The notes beneath the pieces were generated by a model. The model was not told where the DNA came from. It made no database searches and saw only the letters and a list, made by a program, of their open reading frames with translations. Source: Luminiphilus sp. (lineage in GTDB: Bacteria; Pseudomonadota; Gammaproteobacteria; Pseudomonadales; Halieaceae). From it: DNA of 5,431 nt. Made by a program: the position numbers and the translations under genes. The stretch lies in the NCBI GenBank assembly GCA_029251065.1, contig JAQXEB010000298.1, positions 1-5,431 of the forward strand, read 5' to 3'. Below are positions 1-4,836 of this stretch, piece after piece (the first letter of the stretch is position 1; every line of letters starts with the position of its first letter).

Positions 1-146
1 GCTAGGTGGAATATCTGTGACATAGCTGCCTCGTTGTTAACATATCCGAAGGCGCCATTTTATCATTATTTATTTTGAATGCGTGCGTAATGAATCTCAG
101 TTAAAAAAGACCTCAACAGATACGCCATGACCTGTCCAATTCACGG

Positions 147-1235
147 TCAGTCGATGAGCGAGGCGACGTTGCTCCCTAATCGGCGAGCAGATGTCCATTT
201 TCCGCCAAAAACATTGATGAGCTGATCGATGATCTCGATCTCCGAGTCCCGACTCGCCGCACTCATATTCGACAAAGACTCGCTCCGTCTTCTCACAATG
301 GGTCTGACACCTGAGTAGGTGGATTCGATATCTGAACGGTCTATTTGATGCGTCATGTGCTGGTTGTAAATCGCCAGTAAATAGTCGATCTCTTGGCCGC
401 TGCAGGCAATAGGCTCGGCGAGATGGTGTGTGTGCTCAGTGGTCCCAAATAAGGTGCGTCCTTGTCCAATCGGTATTGCGAAGACGATGCGTTGATCGGC
501 CGCTATCTGAAACACCAAGGCGTGTTTTAAGTCGGCTTTGAGAATCAGGTGTGAACCTCTGACATGCTCTAACGCGAAGGCTGACGAAATGCCCGACCGC
601 TCGAGCAGTGACGAGGCCCAGGGACCACCTGCATTGATGACGTGATCAAACTCTTGCAGTTTGCCATTAATGTCGAGGAAGCCGGTGGTCGCAATACGCG
701 AGATAGGGGTGTGCTCGTGCAGTGATACACCGTGGTCTTTTGCCTCTTCAACCAGCGTCTCAGCGAGGCGCTCATCATTCATGACGACGTCACAGTAACT
801 CACCGCACCGCAAAGACCGTTTGGGTTGAGACCCGGAAAGACCTCAGTCACCTCAGGGATGCTATGGAGACGACTCTTCCCTACAGAAAATCGCCCGGCA
901 AGCCATTGGTATAATGTCGCGCCTGAATACAAAAGCGCTCGTCCTCGAGGTGAGTCTTTGTAGATTGGAAAGAAAAATCGCTCGACACGCGTGGCGTCAG
1001 GCGCCAGCTGCTGCCATTCGTCACGCTCCAGCAGAGCTTCGCGCACCAGACCAAAGTGACCTTGCTCTAGGTAGCGAATGCCACCGTGGAGCATTCGCGA
1101 CGACTTTCGGCTTGTCTCCGCGAAGGCGGGCCCAGAGTCAAAGAGCTCGACCTCGTGTCCGCGAGCCGCGCATGCTGTTGCAATGGACGTCCCATTAACG
1201 CCTGCGCCGACGATGCCAATGCGTTTTTTTGCCAC
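147..1235 (-). CDS. GlpD-like FAD-dependent oxidoreductase (DAO family), short form
   Basis: A 362-residue protein starting at GTG (1235). An in-frame stop lies upstream with no ATG, GTG or TTG between, so this start is well fixed, although the SD is weak. The N-terminus has a Rossmann FAD-binding motif, GAGVNG at residues 10-15. GlpD-type motifs follow: SSRMLHGGIRYLE (45-57), DVVMNDERL (149-157), NAGGPW (201-206), VRGSHLIL (225-232), RIVFAIPI (249-256), YSGVRP (307-312) and NVFGGKWTSAR (341-351). This order matches aerobic glycerol-3-phosphate dehydrogenase, which oxidises G3P to DHAP and passes electrons to quinone at the membrane. The conserved Arg in YSGVRP and Lys in FGGK suggest the substrate pocket is kept. 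E. coli GlpD is about 500 residues; this protein stops just after the FAD domain and lacks the C-terminal helical domain, so G3P as substrate is uncertain. It is transcribed away from the methyltransferase operon and may or may not be related to it. Confidence 0.87.
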   Translation of the reverse strand: MAKKRIGIVGAGVNGTSIATACAARGHEVELFDSGPAFAETSRKSSRMLHGGIRYLEQGHFGLVREALLERDEWQQLAPDATRVERFFFPIYKDSPRGRALLYSGATLYQWLAGRFSVGKSRLHSIPEVTEVFPGLNPNGLCGAVSYCDVVMNDERLAETLVEEAKDHGVSLHEHTPISRIATTGFLDINGKLQEFDHVINAGGPWASSLLERSGISSAFALEHVRGSHLILKADLKHALVFQIAADQRIVFAIPIGQGRTLFGTTEHTHHLAEPIACSGQEIDYLLAIYNQHMTHQIDRSDIESTYSGVRPIVRRRSESLSNMSAASRDSEIEIIDQLINVFGGKWTSARRLGSNVASLID

Positions 1236-1326
1236 AGTTAATGCTCGTTTAGACTTGAATGCAGCAACAACGATAACCGATCTAATGTTGCCGTTTTACG
1301 TGCAGAGGATATTTTTTTTGGCGTCG

Positions 1327-1332
1327 ATTGTA
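1327..1332 (-). promoter_or_regulatory. Candidate -10 element for the GlpD-like gene
   Basis: On the minus strand this reads TACAAT, 5 of 6 against TATAAT. It lies inside the inverted repeat GGCGT-N7-ACGCC (1320-1336), so a protein bound to the repeat would cover it. The -35 is poor. It would give a leader of roughly 85 nt. Tentative. Confidence 0.22.
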
Positions 1333-1463
1333 CGCCCCTAAACACAGACGTTTTTTTTGTAAAAATGAGCGAAAATAAAGCCATTTCTTTGGCCTCAAAA
1401 AGTGCCAAAAATAACCGTAATTTCCAGTGCGATTTTTCTGGCGTTTACCCCTATTTATGGCGT

Positions 1464-1469
1464 TAAAAT
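1464..1469 (+). promoter_or_regulatory. Candidate -10 element of the methyltransferase operon
   Basis: TAAAAT matches the sigma-70 -10 consensus at 5 of 6 positions and lies about 40 bp before the chosen MttB start. No good -35 is found at 16-18 bp. The best nearby, TTTACC at 1444-1449, is only 14 bp away. A TGGCGTT repeat covers the expected -35 position and a second copy abuts the -10, which would fit a regulated promoter. The prediction is weak. Confidence 0.25.
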
Positions 1470-1500
1470 GGCGGCCGATTCATAACAAAAATAATGAAGC

Positions 1501-1504
1501 AGGA
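1501..1504 (+). promoter_or_regulatory. Ribosome binding site deciding the MttB start
   Basis: AGGA lies 7 nt before the ATG at 1512. The alternative in-frame ATG at 1494 is preceded only by A-rich sequence with no SD. This is why 1512 is preferred as the start. Confidence 0.6.
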
Positions 1505-1511
1505 CGGTCCT

Positions 1512-3053
1512 ATGAGTGAACGAGCAGGGCGACGAAAATCAGGCGGTAGAGCCGGCCGAAGAGAGGCCAGAGCGAGTTCTGCTCCAGTGGCGGCACCGTT
1601 TATCAAGCGCAAAATTCCCTACATGGAAATATTGAGCGAAGAGGGCCTCCAGCTTATTGAGCGTAACGCCGACAGACTTCTTGAAGAAATTGGCATCGAC
1701 TTCCTCGATGATCCTGAGGTCTTGGAGTTGTTTAAAGCCGCTGGCGCAAGTGTTGACGGTACGCGCGTGCGTTTTCCGCGTGGGATGTGTCGAGAGATCA
1801 TTCAAAATAGTGCGCCGTCCGAGTACGTCCAGCATGCGCGCAATCCTGCGCGCAACGTGACGATTGGTGGCAAGAATACGGTTTTAGTCCCCGCGTACGG
1901 GTCACCCTTTGCGCACGACTTGGACAATGGACGCCAGTATTCAACGATTGAAGATTTCCGAAACTTCGTAAAACTCGCTTATATGGCGCCCGGACTTCAC
2001 CACTCGGGCGGTACGGTGTGTGAGCCCGTGGACCTACCGGTCAACAAGCGTCATTACGACATGGTTTACAGTCACTTCAAGTACAGCGATAAGCCACTCA
2101 TGGGGTCGGTGACGCACTGGCGACGTGCCCAGGATTCCGTTGATATGGCCAAACTGGTCTTCGGTGCAGAGTTCGTTGACCAAAACTGTGTGTTCACAAG
2201 CCTCATTAATGTGAACTCGCCGATGGTGTTCGATGGGACCATGCTGGGTTCGCTGAAGGTTTACGCCCGCAATAATCAGTCATGCGTCGTTTCGCCCTTC
2301 ATATTAGCCGGTGCGATGTCCCCAGTGACGGTCACGGCGACCTGTACGCAAATTTTGGCGGAAGCGATGGCCGGTATCGCGCTGACCCAGCTGATACGCC
2401 CCGGTTGTCCGGTCGTCTTTGGAACGTTCGCTGCCGCGGTGTCGATGGCAACAGGTGCGCCCACGTTTGGGACGCCAGAGCCCACTCAAGTCATTTACGC
2501 AACGGCGGCGCTTGCACGGCGTTTAGGCGTTCCGTACCGCAGTGGTGGCGGTCTCTGTGGATCAAAGCTTCCCGATGCGCAGGCCGCCTATGAAGCGGCC
2601 AACACCCTACAGACTGCGGCACTTGCTGGCGTTAATTTTATGCTGCACACAGCCGGTTGGCTCGAGGGCGGTCTCGCGATGGGCTATGAAAAGTTTGTGA
2701 TGGATTGCGACCAGGCGAGCATGATCGCCGTGTTGCTCGAAGGAATGGACCTTTCTGAAAATGCGCAGGCGATTGAGGCCTTTGAGGAGGTTGGTCCGGG
2801 TAAACACTTCCTGGGATCGGCACATACATTAGCCAACTTTGAGTCGGCGTTTTATCGCTCGACCGTTGCCGATAACAATAGCTTTGAGCAGTGGTCTGCG
2901 GAGGGCAGTTTAGATGCCGCGCAGCGGGCAAATGGGATCTGGAAAAAAATGTTGGCGGACTATGAAGCGCCTGCACTTGATCCGGCGATTGACGACGCGC
3001 TATTGGATTTTATGGCGCGTGAAAAAGCATCTTTCGCCGACCGAGACTACTAG
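1512..3053 (+). CDS. MttB-family (non-pyrrolysine) amine:corrinoid methyltransferase
   Basis: A 513-residue protein of the trimethylamine methyltransferase superfamily (COG5598). MttB-type enzymes form a barrel that transfers a methyl group from an amine to Co(I) of a partner corrinoid protein in the cytoplasm. Family features, counted from 1512: a helical start KIPYMEILSEEG (34-45), RLLEEIGIDF (55-64), GAPTFGTPEP (315-324), GGGLCGSKLPDAQAAYE (345-361) and a C-terminal GPGKHFLGSAHTLANFE (428-444). Methanogen MttB for trimethylamine needs an internal amber codon read as pyrrolysine; here the frame is open throughout, which places it in the non-Pyl group. Characterised members of that group act on quaternary amines such as glycine betaine, proline betaine or carnitine. 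The substrate of this one cannot be read from sequence. The first 25 residues are a basic Arg/Gly/Ser/Ala-rich tail. The corrinoid partner follows 24 bp later. An alternative ATG at 1494 would add six residues but lacks an SD. The stop is TAG. Confidence 0.93.
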   Translation: MSERAGRRKSGGRAGRREARASSAPVAAPFIKRKIPYMEILSEEGLQLIERNADRLLEEIGIDFLDDPEVLELFKAAGASVDGTRVRFPRGMCREIIQNSAPSEYVQHARNPARNVTIGGKNTVLVPAYGSPFAHDLDNGRQYSTIEDFRNFVKLAYMAPGLHHSGGTVCEPVDLPVNKRHYDMVYSHFKYSDKPLMGSVTHWRRAQDSVDMAKLVFGAEFVDQNCVFTSLINVNSPMVFDGTMLGSLKVYARNNQSCVVSPFILAGAMSPVTVTATCTQILAEAMAGIALTQLIRPGCPVVFGTFAAAVSMATGAPTFGTPEPTQVIYATAALARRLGVPYRSGGGLCGSKLPDAQAAYEAANTLQTAALAGVNFMLHTAGWLEGGLAMGYEKFVMDCDQASMIAVLLEGMDLSENAQAIEAFEEVGPGKHFLGSAHTLANFESAFYRSTVADNNSFEQWSAEGSLDAAQRANGIWKKMLADYEAPALDPAIDDALLDFMAREKASFADRDY

Positions 3054-3061
3054 GCGATTTT

Positions 3062-3068
3062 AGGGGAG
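3062..3068 (+). promoter_or_regulatory. Strong ribosome binding site of the corrinoid protein gene
   Basis: AGGGGAG, 9 nt before the ATG at 3078, is the best SD in the window. It supports independent initiation of the corrinoid protein, even though this gene is in the same frame as the MttB gene and separated from it by a single TAG. Confidence 0.7.
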
Positions 3069-3077
3069 ATAGACGCA

Positions 3078-3773
3078 ATGTCCGACGAAGAAGACATTAT
3101 TCTGTCGGCGCTTTCTGACGAGGACCTCGTGTTGCAAATGCACGACGATTTGTACGATGGGCTGAAAGAGGAAATCGCAGAGGGGACTGAGATTTTGTTG
3201 GATCGTGGTTGGTCCGCAGAAAAGGTCCTCAGTACGGCACTTGTTGACGGAATGACGGTCGTCGGGATCGATTTTCGCGACGGAATTTTATTTGTGCCGG
3301 AAGTCCTTCTTGCGGCCAATGCGATGAAAGGTGGAATGTCGATTCTTCGGCCTTTACTGGCTGAAACAGGCGCAAAACCTGTTGGGACCATGGTGATTGG
3401 TACCGTGAAAGGCGATATCCACGACATTGGCAAAAATCTGGTTGCAATGATGCTCGAAGGTGCAGGCTTTGATGTTTATGACATCGGGATTAACAATGCG
3501 GTAGAGGACTACGTTGCCGCGCTTGAGCGTCACAAGCCGGATATTTTAGGAATGTCGGCGCTGCTGACGACCACCATGCCCTACATGAAGGTCGTCATTG
3601 ATGCCCTGAAAGAGAAGGGCCTTCGCGATGACTATATTGTTATGGTGGGGGGGGCACCCTTGAACGAGGAATTCGGCGAGGCGGTTGGCGCAGACGCCTA
3701 CTGCAGAGATGCTGCCGAAGCGGCCACCACGGCTGTTCGTCTCGTTCAAGAGCGACGTCTTGCAAATGGCTAA
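3078..3773 (+). CDS. Corrinoid (B12-binding) methyl carrier protein, MttC/MtbC-like
   Basis: A 231-residue cytoplasmic protein with the two-part build of methyltransferase corrinoid proteins. Residues about 15-95 are a helical cap domain containing FVPEVLLAANAMKGG (72-86). Residues about 102-225 are a Rossmann-like B12-binding domain. The cobalt-ligand motif GDIHDIGKN is at 112-120 with His115 as the expected lower axial ligand, followed by SALLTTTM (160-167) and VGGAP (190-194). Length and motifs match MttC/MtbC/MtmC proteins and the corrinoid modules of MetH. It should accept a methyl group from the upstream MttB-like enzyme and hand it to a second methyltransferase, most plausibly the pterin-binding one starting at 4837. 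Occasional oxidation to Co(II) would need a reductive activase, which is not in the window. An 8-G run (3647-3654) encodes the Gly-Gly of the VGGAP motif. There is no sign of damage. Confidence 0.95.
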   Translation: MSDEEDIILSALSDEDLVLQMHDDLYDGLKEEIAEGTEILLDRGWSAEKVLSTALVDGMTVVGIDFRDGILFVPEVLLAANAMKGGMSILRPLLAETGAKPVGTMVIGTVKGDIHDIGKNLVAMMLEGAGFDVYDIGINNAVEDYVAALERHKPDILGMSALLTTTMPYMKVVIDALKEKGLRDDYIVMVGGAPLNEEFGEAVGADAYCRDAAEAATTAVRLVQERRLANG

Positions 3774-3779
3774 TTTCTA

Positions 3780-4379
3780 TTGTCGCGCCTCCTAGTCATC
3801 GGCTGTGGTGCGCTCGCGGCTGAGTTGGCTGCGCTGAAGCGGGCCAATAGCTGGGATCAGATCGATATTCAGTGTCTGGATGCGGCGCTGCACAACAGGC
3901 CGGAGCGTATCGCGGCGCGGCTAGAGTCATTGCTCGCTGACCAATGCGGCAACTACGATCGCTTCTTTATTGCTTATGCGGATTGTGGCACCGGTGGGGG
4001 TGTCGATGAGGTGGCGCGAAAATTTGGTGCAGAGCGTTTGCCTGGCGCACATTGCTATGAATTTTATGCCTCGAGTGCCGTGTTCCACGCGCTTTCTGAA
4101 GCCGAGCCTGGAACCTTTTATCTTACCGATTTTTTAGCCAAACACTTTGACCGGCTGGTAGTTGCCGATTTGAAATTGGACAAGCACCCTGAGCTAGAGC
4201 CACAGCTGTTCGGGCATTACCGCAAAGTGGTATATCTGGCGCAAGTGCATGACGATACATTGCGCGCAAGTGCAACGCGCGCGGCAGAGCGATTAGGCCT
4301 TCCACTTGAAATTATTGAGACCGGGTACGGCCAGTTAGCTTCCTCGTTGCAGGAGCAGGTTGTTCGGATGATTCCATAA
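3780..4379 (+). CDS. DUF1638 family protein
   Basis: A 199-residue protein that I recognise as DUF1638 (PF07796), a family without a settled function. Typical segments are IGCGALAAEL (7-16), AYADCGTGGGVD (65-76), GAHCYEFYA (89-97), GTFYLTDFLAKHFD (111-124) and VYLAQVHDD (151-159). Cysteines at 9, 32, 56, 69 and 92, together with His91 and Glu94, lie in or near these segments and could form a metal or cofactor site; that is inference. No signal peptide or membrane segment is seen. The start is TTG at 3780, 6 bp after the corrinoid gene stop and without a clear SD. It is the first usable in-frame start after that stop, so translation is probably coupled to the upstream gene. From memory, members of this family are found near corrinoid methyltransferase genes in both methanogens and bacteria. 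That fits an accessory role such as carrier maturation or reactivation, unproven here. Confidence 0.83.
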   Translation: MSRLLVIGCGALAAELAALKRANSWDQIDIQCLDAALHNRPERIAARLESLLADQCGNYDRFFIAYADCGTGGGVDEVARKFGAERLPGAHCYEFYASSAVFHALSEAEPGTFYLTDFLAKHFDRLVVADLKLDKHPELEPQLFGHYRKVVYLAQVHDDTLRASATRAAERLGLPLEIIETGYGQLASSLQEQVVRMIP

Positions 4380-4392
4380 AGGGGTAAAGCGT

Positions 4393-4698
4393 TTGCAGAG
4401 AATTGACGTGTACTGGCGAGATATTCCATCACAAGTCCAGATAAAGCGAGGTCGTGAACGGGGTAAGTATTTACTTGAGCATCGGTTCCAAGCGGCGATT
4501 GACCGTGCGGCCATGCGCGCCGATAAGGGGGGCAGTGATGCCTATCTTGACGAATGGCGCCGAGTGACCTCGTCGATTGAGTCCAGTCTGTCACCTCAAG
4601 AGCTTGCGCAACAAATAGGTCAGAGCATTGAGAGCGAGGTGTCGGATGACACGCTTAAAGCGCTCATTGCCAATAAAGGGTTCGAAGACGCGCGATAG
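4393..4698 (+). CDS. Small PF13769 ('Virulence_fact') family protein
   Basis: A 101-residue soluble protein beginning at TTG. The SD AAAGGGG (4378-4384) overlaps the stop of the upstream gene and lies 8 nt before the start, supporting this unusual start codon. The beginning, IDVYWRDIPSQVQIKRGR (4-21), then RFQAAIDRAAMR (31-42), DAYLDEWRR (49-57) and DDTLKALIANKG (85-96) match the small family named Virulence_fact in Pfam (PF13769) as I recall it. The name comes from a distant staphylococcal protein and says nothing about virulence here. The protein is charged, has no signal peptide or cysteines, and looks alpha-helical in its second half. It is the fourth gene of the run, 13 bp after DUF1638, so a role in the corrinoid methyl-transfer pathway is likely by context only. 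The biochemical function is unknown. Confidence 0.78.
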   Translation: MQRIDVYWRDIPSQVQIKRGRERGKYLLEHRFQAAIDRAAMRADKGGSDAYLDEWRRVTSSIESSLSPQELAQQIGQSIESEVSDDTLKALIANKGFEDAR

Positions 4699-4714
4699 CG
4701 TCGTTGAGGTAAGC

Positions 4715-4734
4715 CGCGTGTTCTTGAGCACGCG
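4715..4734. other. Hairpin after the four-gene run
   Basis: An 8-bp stem (4715-4722 with 4727-4734, one G-U pair) closes a CTTG tetraloop, starting 16 nt after the PF13769 stop. It is followed by A residues rather than a T-tract on the plus strand, so it is not a standard intrinsic terminator. It could protect the 3' end of the upstream mRNA or cause partial termination. Confidence 0.4.
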
Positions 4735-4773
4735 AAAAATGGCCGCAATGTTTGTATCGGCGGTATAACAATG

Positions 4774-4785
4774 AGCCCTAGGGCT
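4774..4785. repeat. 12-bp perfect palindrome upstream of the pterin methyltransferase
   Basis: AGCCCTAGGGCT is its own reverse complement and lies 51 bp before the ATG at 4837, directly followed by GATAAT (4786-4791), which resembles a -10 box. No good -35 is present at normal spacing. It could be an operator or a short hairpin in the leader. Function is not shown. Confidence 0.35.
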
Positions 4786-4825
4786 GATAATAATAGTTGC
4801 ACGTAACCGTCATGGGGGATCGTGC

Positions 4826-4830
4826 TGGAG
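4826..4830 (+). promoter_or_regulatory. Ribosome binding site of the pterin methyltransferase gene
   Basis: TGGAG sits 6 nt before the ATG at 4837 and fixes that start. The earlier ATG at 4812 is out of frame. Confidence 0.6.
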
Positions 4831-4836
4831 ACACTC

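Larger units (their letters stand above)
1236..1511. promoter_or_regulatory. Divergent intergenic control region with TGGC/GCCA repeats
   Basis: This AT-rich spacer lies between two divergent genes and must hold both promoters. It has T8 tracts at 1312-1319 and 1351-1358. It also holds seven TGGC or GCCA elements (1319, 1380, 1390, 1404, 1439, 1458, 1469). Some are arranged as inverted repeats: GGCGT-N7-ACGCC (1320-1336), GCCA-N6-TGGC (1380-1393) and TTTGGC-N10-GCCAAA (1388-1409). TGGCGTT also occurs as a direct repeat at 1439 and 1458. I see no convincing cobalamin riboswitch or intrinsic terminator. That these are operators is inferred from the symmetry only. Confidence 0.5.

Noticed and set aside
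101..146. Intrinsic terminator of the GlpD-like gene
   Set aside because: On the minus strand a T6 run occurs about 40 nt after the stop, but the only nearby stem is 4 bp (ACAG/CTGT) with a 12-nt loop, too weak to call.
1..146. Another gene at the left edge
   Set aside because: Only very short frames exist, the longest checked being 18 codons on the minus strand, with no SD or recognisable product.
1320..1336. Hairpin plus T8 tract as a terminator
   Set aside because: The T-tract precedes the GGCGT/ACGCC stem on the plus strand, and on the minus strand the stem is followed by A8, so neither orientation gives stem-then-T order.
1236..1511. Cobalamin riboswitch upstream of the corrinoid operon
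   Set aside because: No recognisable B12-box or supporting set of stems was found. The spacer is dominated by A/T tracts and short inverted repeats.
2276..2976. Antisense and alternate-frame open frames within the MttB gene
   Set aside because: They overlap a strongly supported conserved protein, have no recognisable motifs and no good start signals; similar shadows over the other genes were dropped for the same reason.
1512..3053. Pyrrolysine-containing trimethylamine methyltransferase
   Set aside because: There is no amber codon inside the reading frame, and the C-terminal family motif lies before the only TAG, which is at the end.
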